Assembly (NCBI GenBank): GCA_002238765.1
Contig: MPMZ01000035.1
Coordinates: forward strand, 1-32,806
Origin: Nitrospira sp. bin75
GTDB lineage: Bacteria > Nitrospirota > Nitrospiria > Nitrospirales > UBA8639
DNA: 32,806 nucleotides
Direction of reading: 5' to 3'
Under the pieces are notes generated by a model. It was given only the letters and a program-made list of their open reading frames with translations, was not told the DNA's origin and ran no database searches. The position numbers and the translations under genes are program-made. Positions 7,967 through 15,344 of the stretch are shown here, piece after piece; the stretch's first letter is position 1, and the number at the start of each line of letters is the position of its first letter.

Positions 7967-8749
7967 ATGGCTTCTTCTGAACGTGCTCGAGACACCAACC
8001 CCAAAATCACGGTCGAGGATACCGACTTCTTTTACGGGGAGAAGCAGGCGCTGTTCAAAGTCGCCCTGACCGTCCCGACACATCAGGTCACGGCCTTTAT
8101 CGGTCCGTCGGGTTGTGGAAAATCGACGTTGTTGCGGTGTTTCAACCGGCTGAACGATCTGGTTGAAGGGGCCCGCATCACCGGAAAGATTTGTCTTGAC
8201 GGCAAGGACATTTATGCCCCGTCGGTGGACGTGACCGACCTGCGGACCAAGGTCGGCATGGTCTTCCAGAAAGTGAATCCGTTTCCCAAGTCGATTTACC
8301 AGAACGTGGTGTATGGGCCGCAGCTCCAGGGTGTCCGGCGTCGTTCCGTGCTCGACGGCATCGTTGAAAAGAGCCTGCAGGGCGCGGGCCTCTGGGAAGA
8401 AGTCAAAGATCGCCTGCATCACAGCGCGCTCAGCTTGTCCGGTGGGCAGCAACAACGCTTGTGTATAGCGCGGGCGTTGGCCGTCAACCCCGAAGTCTTG
8501 CTGATGGATGAACCTTGCTCGGCGCTTGATCCCATCTCGACCGCGAAGATCGAAGAGTTGTTGCATTCCTTGAAAGAGCAACTCACCGTGGTTATTGTCA
8601 CGCACAATATGCAACAGGCCGCGCGCATCTCCGACCTGACCGGCTTTTTTCTCATGGGGGAATTGATCGAATACGTCGAGACCAAGACCATCTTTACCAA
8701 TCCATCGGACAGCCGGACCGAAGATTACGTCACCGGGCGTTTCGGCTGA
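7967..8749 (+). CDS. pstB: Phosphate ABC transporter ATP-binding protein PstB
   Basis: Cytoplasmic ATPase of the Pst transporter. Walker [10 protein letters not shown] (residues 46-54), Q-loop at [11 protein letters not shown], signature LSGGQQQR, Walker [14 protein letters not shown] and switch His in [10 protein letters not shown]. The open frame begins at an ATG at 7874 (291 residues), but the extra 31 residues come from sequence containing an intergenic palindrome and lack any family resemblance. Starting at 7967 ([10 protein letters not shown]) gives 260 residues, the usual PstB length. Neither start has a clear ribosome binding site, so this choice is moderate. It sits between pstA and phoU. 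Confidence 0.93.
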   Translation: MASSERARDTNPKITVEDTDFFYGEKQALFKVALTVPTHQVTAFIGPSGCGKSTLLRCFNRLNDLVEGARITGKICLDGKDIYAPSVDVTDLRTKVGMVFQKVNPFPKSIYQNVVYGPQLQGVRRRSVLDGIVEKSLQGAGLWEEVKDRLHHSALSLSGGQQQRLCIARALAVNPEVLLMDEPCSALDPISTAKIEELLHSLKEQLTVVIVTHNMQQAARISDLTGFFLMGELIEYVETKTIFTNPSDSRTEDYVTGRFG

Positions 8750-8775
8750 TGGTTCGGGAGAGGAAATGAGAAGGC

Positions 8776-9444
8776 ATGGAACGTCACTTCGAAGAAGATT
8801 TTGACAAGATCAAAGGCAAAATTCTCACGATGGGCTCCCTGGTCGAGGACCAGATCAGGAATGCCCTGACCGCGTTGGTCGAACGTAACGAAGCCCTGGC
8901 GCAACGGGTCATCGAGAACGATCACCAGGTGAATACGTTCGACGTGGAAATCGACGAATTGGCGCTCGATGCGTTGGTCCGGTATCAGCCGGTCGCCAAG
9001 GATTTACGCTTTGTGACCACTGCCATGAAGATTTCCACTGAATTGGAGCGGATGAGCGACTTGGCGGAAAACATCTGCGAGCGGGCGATCGAACTCAACG
9101 AAGAGCCCCAGTTGAAGCCCTATATCGACATTCCTCACATGGCGGAGCGCGCCCGCATCATGGTCAAAGAATCGTTGGACTCCTTTGTCAAAATGGATTC
9201 GGCGCTGGCCCGGAAAGTCATTCAGGATGATGATTTCGTTGATAATCTGACGGAACAGTTGTTCCGGGAACTCCTGTCCTTCATGATGGAAAATCCCAAG
9301 ACGATCAGCCGGGCCATCCGGCTCTCCTTTATCGCCAAGTACATTGAACGGGTTGCCGACCATGCGACCAACGTCGCGGAACTGGTGGTGTACCTGGTCG
9401 AAGGCAAAATCATCCGCCATACCATCCCCCCGCAAGAAGCCTGA
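8776..9444 (+). CDS. phoU: Phosphate signalling protein PhoU
   Basis: Cytoplasmic all-helical protein that links Pst transporter state to PhoR and restrains uptake. 222 residues with the two PhoU repeats. The first carries the metal-site-type motif KISTELERMSDLAENICERA (about residues 85-105), the second FIAKYIERVADHATNVAE (about 187-205). GAGAAGG lies just before the ATG; the gene follows pstB by 26 nt. Last gene of the pst operon; the downstream 250 bp holds repeats only. Confidence 0.95.
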   Translation: MERHFEEDFDKIKGKILTMGSLVEDQIRNALTALVERNEALAQRVIENDHQVNTFDVEIDELALDALVRYQPVAKDLRFVTTAMKISTELERMSDLAENICERAIELNEEPQLKPYIDIPHMAERARIMVKESLDSFVKMDSALARKVIQDDDFVDNLTEQLFRELLSFMMENPKTISRAIRLSFIAKYIERVADHATNVAELVVYLVEGKIIRHTIPPQEA

Positions 9445-9469
9445 GCGCCGCTCCCCCTCACCCTACCCC

Positions 9470-9660
9470 CTTCGACAAGCTTCCTTCGACTTCACTCCGT
9501 TACGCTCAGGACAGGCTCTCCCACCAGGGGAGAGGGGCATAGCGCCTCTTCTGTCATCCCTGTAAATGTTCAGTAATTCATTGACACTTTCCGCTGTCTC
9601 CTTCTGTGCCTCAGTTCCCCTCCTTTGTAAGGAGGGGCAAGGGGAGGTAGAAGCATTTGG
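9470..9660. repeat. Intergenic repeats downstream of phoU
   Basis: Positions 9470-9513 resemble the phoB-phoR palindrome (CCCTTCGAC and CGCTCAGGACAGGCTC). Positions 9515-9538 are a GC-rich run (TCCCACCAGGGGAGAGGGG). Positions 9617-9660 are a copy of repeat family 1 (CCCCTCCTTTGTAAGGAGGGG, then GGGGAGGTAGAAGCATTTG), nearly identical to 30-70. No gene is supported between 9445 and 9721. Confidence 0.65.
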
Positions 9661-9721
9661 TCCTGACGCTGCCTCGTTCATTCCCTAGCGTATGACTCCG
9701 TCATATCAAGAGGAGGTGGCC

Positions 9722-9898
9722 ATGCGCACGACCAAACCCATCACGATTTCCTTGCCAACCAATATTCTTCGCGAAACCGAACGCAATCCTGCCATTCCCG
9801 CCGGTAGTTATCGGGAATCCGGAGTTCTGTCGTCAAAATCACCTCCGTCTGAGGCATTCCTCTTGACATATTTACAGAATGTGGCAATATGGAAATAA
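9722..9898 (+). pseudogene. Disrupted ribbon-helix-helix antitoxin gene
   Basis: A strong AGGAGGTGG ribosome binding site precedes an ATG at 9722 whose product begins MRTTKPITISLPTNILRETER, a typical first strand and helix of a CopG/RHH antitoxin. After about 21 residues the frame runs into CCATTCCCGCCGG...CGGGAAT (9793-9818), one half of the MITE-like repeat seen at 10539-10673, and then into unrelated sequence ending at 9898. The rest of the RHH domain is missing. I read it as an antitoxin gene cut by repeat insertion or by rearrangement; no matching toxin remains next to it, since the following higBA pair has its own antitoxin. Confidence 0.55.
9863..9891 (+). promoter_or_regulatory. Possible higBA promoter
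   Basis: TTGACA (9863-9868) is a perfect -35. With 17-nt spacing the -10 would be AATATG (9886-9891), a weak match. It would place transcription start at or next to the higB ATG at 9898. Confidence 0.35.
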
Positions 9899-10191
9899 TG
9901 ATAAACTCGGTTAAAGGTAAAATTATCAAAGATATTGTTAACAAAGGTGCTTATAGGAAGTTTCACGACCGAATCAACAAAAGAGCCGTTTTGCTTCTGC
10001 AAGCGTTGAGTGATGTATCGAATTTTGATGATTTAAGAAGAATTTGCGAACCCCCCACTTTAAAATTACACAAGCTAAAGGGGAACATGAAAGATTTTTG
10101 GTCAATCACGATAGAAAAGCCTTGGTGTATTATTTTTAAGTATCAGCAAGGTGAGTTTGTCAACGTTGAAATTAAAGATTGCCATGATTAA
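9898..10191 (+). CDS. higB: Type II toxin HigB (RelE/ParE-like mRNA interferase)
   Basis: Toxin of a HigBA pair; the family cleaves mRNA on the ribosome. 97 residues starting MINSVKGKIIKDI. The family signature is visible in LHKLKGNMKDFWSITIEKPWCIIFKYQQGEFVNVEIKDCHD, matching the HigB core of Lys-Gly, Trp-Ser and a C-terminal acidic-His tail. An ATG at 9889 adds three residues, but HigB proteins normally begin MI. The gene is markedly AT-rich compared with its neighbours, which suggests horizontal acquisition. higA follows after 34 nt in the toxin-first order usual for this family. Confidence 0.85.
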   Translation: MINSVKGKIIKDIVNKGAYRKFHDRINKRAVLLLQALSDVSNFDDLRRICEPPTLKLHKLKGNMKDFWSITIEKPWCIIFKYQQGEFVNVEIKDCHD

Positions 10192-10225
10192 CTTTCAATA
10201 AAATAAACAAAGAAGGGACCGGTTT

Positions 10226-10486
10226 ATGGTTGAACTGAAAGTCAGATATTCGCCAGGCGATTTTTTAAAAACAATGGTACTGGAAGAAAGAGGGTTGACC
10301 CAAAAATGGTTAGCTAAAAAAATTGGCTGTGCAGAAAGAAAGATCTCTGAAATTTGCAATAACAGGAGAGGAATTTCTGCTGTTTTTGCCCTTCAGCTTG
10401 AAGAAGTCTTCGGTATCAGTGCCGAGTTCTGGGTTACAATGCAAGCGAAATGGGAACTCTATATGGCCCGCAAGGAAGCTGCATAA
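10226..10486 (+). CDS. higA: Antitoxin HigA (XRE-family HTH)
   Basis: 86-residue helix-turn-helix antitoxin. It begins with the HigA-type LKVRYSPGDFLKTMVLEERGLTQKWLAKKIGC, contains the recognition-helix region ISEICNNRRGISAVFALQLEEVFG, and ends SAEFWVTMQAKWELYMARKE, the family's conserved Phe-Trp ending. Ribosome binding site AGAAGGG lies before the ATG. It is expected to neutralise the upstream HigB and to repress the pair. AT-rich like higB. Confidence 0.88.
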   Translation: MVELKVRYSPGDFLKTMVLEERGLTQKWLAKKIGCAERKISEICNNRRGISAVFALQLEEVFGISAEFWVTMQAKWELYMARKEAA

Positions 10487-10538
10487 ATGACTCCCCGAAG
10501 AAGTCGGAGGGCTAATCCGACCTACGGGGGGCTCCCCT

Positions 10539-10673
10539 CTGTCATTCCCGCAGGTCGTTAGCGGGAATCCAGGGTCGTTCTTTTCGCGCCCAAGAAAAAA
10601 ATAAAGACGCTGGATCCTATAATCATCTGGATCCCCGATTACAAATGTCGGGGACAAGCGTCGAGGATGACAG
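10539..10673. repeat. MITE-like element with CTGTCAT/ATGACAG termini, copy 2
   Basis: A 135-bp element bounded by CTGTCAT (10539-10545) and ATGACAG (10667-10673). It has an inner ATTCCCGC/GCGGGAAT stem (10544-10568), an ATCCAG/CTGGAT pair (10567-10572, 10610-10615) and a right arm with CCCCGA/TCGGGG. Same plan as 2462-2563, with the left and right stems differing. The gap 10487-10723 holds only this element and nearby G-rich palindromic sequence. Confidence 0.7.
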
Positions 10674-10723
10674 GAGGGGAGGGTCGGGAATGACGGAAGG
10701 AAAGGCGGGGATGACTGAAAACG

Positions 10724-12874
10724 CTACAAGGCGCCTGTGCCGCGGCTTTTCCAATTTTCCAGAAACCAGTCATGGGAATTGAGGGGGGCATGCTCGGGGA
10801 CGAGCTGGAGACGGGTATAATCCCCGTTCGACAGCAACTGACGGGCCTTGACGTTGTCGTGAAGAGCCACTTGCAGGAGGTCCTCGACCAGGACTTTCCG
10901 CAGGTGAGGAGACTCGATCGGGAACAGGAGTTCCACGCGCCGGTCCAGGTTGCGGGGCATGAGGTCGGCGCTGCCGAGAAAGAGTTCTTCCTGCCCGCCG
11001 TTGCGAAAATGATAGAGGCGCGCGTGTTCCAGGAATCGTCCGACGACCGAGGACACGGTGACGGTTTCGCTGATTCCGGGAATCCCCGGACGAAGTCCGC
11101 AGACCCCTCGAACCTGAAGGTCGATCTTGACGCCGGCTTGTGACGCCCGATAGAGCGCTTGAATGCATCGTGTGTCCACGAGGGCGTTCATCTTGAATGC
11201 GATGTACCCGTCCCCCGTTTCCTTGTGTTGTTGAATCTCCCGCTCGATCCGCTCCAGAATTTGCTCCCGCATCGATTGGGGCGCCACGAGCAGTTTGGCA
11301 TAGGAATTTTTTCGGGAGTAGCCGGTTAACGAGTTGAAGAGGTCGGCCACGTCCGCGCCCATGGCCGGGTCACAGGTAAAGAAACTGAGGTCGGTATACA
11401 TCCGGCTCGTCACCGGATTATAGTTGCCAGTGCCCAGGTGGACGTACCGCCGGATGCTGTCCTCGTCGCGCCGGATGACCAGGCACATCTTGGCGTGGGT
11501 TTTCAGCCCAAAGACCCCATAGACCACGTGGATGCCTTCATCTTCCAGTTTCCGGGCCCATTCGATGTTGTTTTCTTCATCGAATCGCGCCTTCAGTTCA
11601 AGCAGGACCGCGACCTGTTTCCCGTTCACTCTCGCTTCCATTAATGCCTCGACGATCGGGGAATTGGCTCCGACGCGATAGAGGGTCTGTTTGATGGCCA
11701 GCACGTTGGGATCGCTTGCCGCCTCACGCACGAAATCGACGACCGGGGTGAAACTGTCGTAGGGATGGTACAGCACGACGTCGCCACGCCTGATCACCGA
11801 GAACAGGCTTTCCTTCTTATTGAGGGAATCCGGGATCTCTGGAACGAACGGCGGATATTTCAATTCCGAGAGATCGATGCGCGTCAACTCCATGAGGCTG
11901 GACAGGCCGAGAGGAAGGTCCTGTGTGTAGACCTGGTAAGGAGCCAACGAGAGATTCCTGATCAGTATGTCCCGGATATGATCGGGCGTCGTCTGGTCGA
12001 TTTCCAGCCGGACCACCGAGCCGAAGTGACGGTTGTCCACCTGTTCTTCAATCGAAGCCAACAGGTCGTCCGCCTCGTCTTCCTCGATTTCGAAATCGGC
12101 GTCGCGCGTCACCCGAAAGAGGTAGGATGCGAGAATGGTGACCCCCGGGAACAGGAGGTCGAGATTGGCGGCGACCACGTCTTCGATCCAGACGAAGTTG
12201 TTGGCTCCCGAGTCGGGCAAACCGATTTGGTCCGCTTCGTTGACCATGTCTTCGCTGGGGATGCGGACGAGACGCGGAAAAATGTTGGGGATTTTGACGC
12301 GGGCGAAACATTCTCCGCGCTCGGGATCCTTCCCCACTACGGCTAAATTCAAACTCAAGGTGGAAATATGGGGGAAGGGATGGGAAGGGTCGAAGGCCAA
12401 GGGAGTGAGCGCCGGAAAGATTTCTTTGGAAAAATACCCGCGCAGTAAGTGTTGTTGTTTCGGTTGCAGTTGATGGTAGCGAAGCACGTACACGTCTTGG
12501 GCGTTGAGCTTTGGCAGGATATCGTTCCGCCAGCAGTCCGAAAAACGGGCCAGTTGACACAGGACTTCCTGCCGAACGGCCGCTAACTGTTCCGAGGTGG
12601 TCATGCCGTCCGGAGGACCTTCACGCACTCCACCGGACAATTGTTCTCTCAACCCCGAGATCCGGATCATGAAAAACTCATCCAGGTTGCTCGAAAAGAT
12701 CGACAGAAACTTCACCCGTTCCAACAGCGGGTTGCCGTGATCCTCCGCTTCCTCGAGCACGCGGGCGTTGAATTGGAGCCAACTGAACTCACGATTCAAA
12801 TACAGCTTGGGATCATCAAGGTCGGACGGAGAAGAATGGGCTGGGGATTTGGTTTCAGCGGAACTGATGTCCAT
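10724..12874 (-). CDS. ppk: Polyphosphate kinase Ppk1
   Basis: Polymerises the terminal phosphate of ATP into inorganic polyphosphate, reversibly. 716 residues, normal for PPK1. The N-terminal part begins LYLNREFSWLQFNARVLEEA; the middle domain contains FFMIRISGLREQL; the two phospholipase-D-like C-terminal domains carry the catalytic histidines, His460 in LKTHAKM (followed by RRYVHLGTGNYN) and His617 in FLEHARLYHF. It is on the same strand as the CYTH-CHAD gene upstream, separated by 206 bp of repeat sequence. The link to the Pst/PhoU block is storage of imported phosphate. No 11-bp-phased Pho motif was seen in its immediate upstream. Confidence 0.95.
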   Translation of the reverse strand: MDISSAETKSPAHSSPSDLDDPKLYLNREFSWLQFNARVLEEAEDHGNPLLERVKFLSIFSSNLDEFFMIRISGLREQLSGGVREGPPDGMTTSEQLAAVRQEVLCQLARFSDCWRNDILPKLNAQDVYVLRYHQLQPKQQHLLRGYFSKEIFPALTPLAFDPSHPFPHISTLSLNLAVVGKDPERGECFARVKIPNIFPRLVRIPSEDMVNEADQIGLPDSGANNFVWIEDVVAANLDLLFPGVTILASYLFRVTRDADFEIEEDEADDLLASIEEQVDNRHFGSVVRLEIDQTTPDHIRDILIRNLSLAPYQVYTQDLPLGLSSLMELTRIDLSELKYPPFVPEIPDSLNKKESLFSVIRRGDVVLYHPYDSFTPVVDFVREAASDPNVLAIKQTLYRVGANSPIVEALMEARVNGKQVAVLLELKARFDEENNIEWARKLEDEGIHVVYGVFGLKTHAKMCLVIRRDEDSIRRYVHLGTGNYNPVTSRMYTDLSFFTCDPAMGADVADLFNSLTGYSRKNSYAKLLVAPQSMREQILERIEREIQQHKETGDGYIAFKMNALVDTRCIQALYRASQAGVKIDLQVRGVCGLRPGIPGISETVTVSSVVGRFLEHARLYHFRNGGQEELFLGSADLMPRNLDRRVELLFPIESPHLRKVLVEDLLQVALHDNVKARQLLSNGDYTRLQLVPEHAPLNSHDWFLENWKSRGTGAL

Positions 12875-12914
12875 GGTTGTTACCTCGGTGTCATTGCGTC
12901 ATGCGGGTTTGGTT

Positions 12915-13050
12915 CTACCCCACCCGCATCCCCTCTTCGGAAATGCGCCCACTTACAAAGGGGAGGGAACGACGTCCTTTCTCTCCTGGTTCCCCTCCTT
13001 TGTAAGGACGGGAACTTTTTCCGAAGAGGGAAAAGTTGGGAGGTAGAGGG
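12915..13050. repeat. Intergenic repeat family 1, composite copy
   Basis: Left unit 12915-12968 (CTACCCCACCCGCATCCC, CTCTTCGG, ACTTACAAAGGGGAGGGAA) is the near-perfect reverse complement of 22669-22725. Right unit 12991-13049 (TTCCCCTCCTTTGTAAGGA, then CCGAAGAGGGAAAAGTTGGG and AGGTAGAG) points the other way and shares its end with window positions 1-20. It fills the gap between ppk and the CYTH-CHAD gene. Confidence 0.75.
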
Positions 13051-13080
13051 TTTGACGTTTGTCATATCTGTTCAAGCACG

Positions 13081-14529
13081 TCATTGGGCAAAGACCTCGC
13101 GGCCGCGCTTTTTGAGTTTCGCCCATTCTCGCGGGAAAATCGCTTTCGTCCGGCGTCGGCGAGCCCGCAGTCTCTCGACGATCTGTCCAATGGCGAACGC
13201 GGTCTTCACGCCTCGGGTCGTCAGGAGCAATTGCCGGAGTCGAGCCTCCGTGACGACGGCGTCCTGGTGCTCGCCCAGGATTTCCTGGTTTCGTTTGGTT
13301 TGGCGAACGAACCGTACGGCGGATTTCCCCATGGTTTCGAGGGCGAGTTCTGCGGCATATCGCGTGCGTTTGGTGCGGATTCTGAGTTGATGCAGTTCGT
13401 GATCCGAGGGCTCGGCAGTCCCGCGCTTGCCGGCCTTGACCAACTCTTTGAATGCTTGCGCAGCCCATTGTACCAAGGAACTCTCGGGTGCGTCACGCAA
13501 GGCCGGAGCTTGGACGGCTTGTTCAAGGCGGCCCAGGAGATCCAGATAGCGGTCACTGCGAAGGGCGTCGAGTAATTGCCCGCGGGCTTCAGAACGATGG
13601 GTTTCAAAATTGGTCAACAAGCGTTCGAAAATTTTTCGTTCGGCAGGAGGAAGGACGCGGGCTTCCGCATAAAGCTGCTCAAGTAGAACGTCCTGGTCCC
13701 GAACAGTGCCCAGCATCGCGCCAAGCCACTGGAGTTCTTCTTGCATGGACGCATACCATTCGGGTTCCATCAAGCCCCTTGCTGCCCGCAGGAGCGCTCG
13801 AAACCGTCTGATCCCCACGCGCATCTGGTGGAGTTCTTCAGGGTCTTTGCCGATTCGCGTTCCGGGGTCGTGCAGCAGGATGTCCCGGAGTTGTTTTTGC
13901 AGGATGGATTTGATGCGTTCCGGGAAGGGTGCTGATTCGGGAAGACAGGGATCCGAAAAATTCAGGTTTAAGGCTTGAAACACTTTCGGGCGGGAATCTC
14001 CGTCGGATGCGCCTGCTTCACGCAGGGCGGTCACGATTGCAGCGAGTTCTTTTTCCTTGCCTGAGCGGAGTGCTACTTCAATCTCGCTCAGATGACCCAC
14101 CACTCGACGGGCGCTGAAAATCCTGACGCGGTCGATGACCACGTCGGCGATGGGTCTGTCCAAAGGTTGAATCCTGATGCCGGAACGACGTATCTGGAGT
14201 TTCGCAATGGCCGTCAACAGTTCACGTCGTAACAGGCCGAACAGGAGTTCCTCCAGCGCTGCCGGCGGGGTCGAGCGACCGGAAGCCATCTCCACTTCCA
14301 ACCGGGCTGGCGGTCTCGGAAGTTTCAGTTGCCATAAGACGTGTTTCTGTTCGGTCCTGCGACTGAGTGTGACCCCAAGCCGGGCCAGCCTGAAATCAAC
14401 GGTATCGAAGTAGGTGGAGGTAAACAGCCGAGGAGGAAGCGGCTCACCCGGAAAATGGGGCAGGCGAAACGTGTGCCCCGTCTTGAGCTTGACTTCCCGC
14501 TCCAGCATTTGCCGTACAACGCAGTTCAT
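13081..14529 (-). CDS. CYTH-CHAD domain protein (polyphosphate-associated)
   Basis: 482 residues. The N-terminal CYTH domain (about 8-200) has the ExExK signature in LEREVKLK and alternating basic and acidic strands (LWQLKLPR, RLEVEM, VVIDRVRIF, SEIEVALRSG) typical of triphosphate-tunnel enzymes that hydrolyse or bind triphosphate and polyphosphate. The C-terminal CHAD domain (about 225-480) is helical and His/Arg-rich, with LHQMRVGIRRFRALLRAARG and its repeat ELHQLRIRTKRTRYAAELAL. CHAD domains are known to bind polyphosphate and locate to granules. Its position next to ppk supports that role. Start taken at 14529; an internal ATG (residue 8, 14508) would put the signature at the very N terminus and is also plausible. 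It lies 83 bp after the TPR gene and may belong to the same transcript. Confidence 0.9.
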   Translation of the reverse strand: MNCVVRQMLEREVKLKTGHTFRLPHFPGEPLPPRLFTSTYFDTVDFRLARLGVTLSRRTEQKHVLWQLKLPRPPARLEVEMASGRSTPPAALEELLFGLLRRELLTAIAKLQIRRSGIRIQPLDRPIADVVIDRVRIFSARRVVGHLSEIEVALRSGKEKELAAIVTALREAGASDGDSRPKVFQALNLNFSDPCLPESAPFPERIKSILQKQLRDILLHDPGTRIGKDPEELHQMRVGIRRFRALLRAARGLMEPEWYASMQEELQWLGAMLGTVRDQDVLLEQLYAEARVLPPAERKIFERLLTNFETHRSEARGQLLDALRSDRYLDLLGRLEQAVQAPALRDAPESSLVQWAAQAFKELVKAGKRGTAEPSDHELHQLRIRTKRTRYAAELALETMGKSAVRFVRQTKRNQEILGEHQDAVVTEARLRQLLLTTRGVKTAFAIGQIVERLRARRRRTKAIFPREWAKLKKRGREVFAQ

Positions 14530-14612
14530 ACCTTGGAATATTTAGCGAGGGTTGAAACGAAAAGATTAGCACGACGGTCTGGAGAAGACAAAGAGAAATT
14601 ACGCGTTGTTGC

Positions 14613-15344
14613 TTACTTGCGATTTTGAAGCTCATCCAGGAGCCGTTGCGCTTCGGGCCGAAATCGTCTTTCCCAGGCATAAGGGTAATGCGGGTTCCGG
14701 GCCTGAATGACGGCGAGTAGTTGAGCTCGGGACCCATCGAGCTTTCCCTCCTTGATGAACAGCTTGGCCAGGATGATCCGAGCGTTGGTAAACTTGCCGT
14801 CCGCCTCGATGGCCCGGCGAAGATAGTCTTTGGCCAGTTTCGCGTTGCCGCCGAGATACCAGGGCAATTCGGCCAACAAGCCTCCTTTCATTTGTAACGA
14901 TGGAGCGTGGTGCGGGTCGAGTTCAATGGCACGGTCCACGTGTTTTATGATGTCCGAGAGATTGACGGCCCCGGACGTGATGCCTCGCAATTGCGTGGCG
15001 CTCCCCAGGTTCGCGGCGTAGAGGAAATGCGTTTCGGCATCATCCGGGTGAAGCGTCATGGCTTGGGTGGCGGCTTTCAGTCCTTTGTCATACGCTTCAA
15101 TTTTTTCTGATGTGTCGGTGAACAGATCATCTGCCATGTTCAGGTACGCGTGCGACAACAGCTTCCAGAGTTGAGGATTCTTGAGATCCTCGATCAAGGC
15201 TGCGGTGAAGTCGTCTCGTTGTTGGCGAAGGGACTCGGGATACCCTTCCGGAATGGAAAACTTTTGACTCCACGACGGGAGATGACACGAAAAGATGAGC
15301 AGGAGACAGAGAAGACAGGTGCCCGGAAACGCGGGGTGTCTCAC
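14613..15344 (-). CDS. Exported TPR-repeat protein, possible lipoprotein
   Basis: Last gene of the four-gene operon. I set the start at a GTG at 15344, whose GTG overlaps the upstream TGA as GTGA; a longer frame exists to 15461 but runs deep into the Lgt-like gene. The product (243 residues) then begins with a signal peptide (PGTCLLCLLLIFSCHLPSWSQ). IFSC at residues 17-20 is a weak lipobox with an unusual Phe at -2; signal peptidase I cleavage after SWS is the alternative. The rest is tetratricopeptide-like: LWKLLSHAYLNMAD, GLKAATQAMTLHPDDAETHFLYA, HVDRAIELDPHHAPSLQMKGGLLAE, YLRRAIEADGKFTNARIILAKL. Probably a periplasmic or membrane-anchored scaffold for the other operon products; partner unknown. 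Confidence 0.75.
   Translation of the reverse strand: MRHPAFPGTCLLCLLLIFSCHLPSWSQKFSIPEGYPESLRQQRDDFTAALIEDLKNPQLWKLLSHAYLNMADDLFTDTSEKIEAYDKGLKAATQAMTLHPDDAETHFLYAANLGSATQLRGITSGAVNLSDIIKHVDRAIELDPHHAPSLQMKGGLLAELPWYLGGNAKLAKDYLRRAIEADGKFTNARIILAKLFIKEGKLDGSRAQLLAVIQARNPHYPYAWERRFRPEAQRLLDELQNRK

Noticed and set aside
12875-12960. Pho box before ppk
   Set aside because: A single GTAACA-like hexamer overlaps the start region, but no second unit at 11-bp spacing is present.
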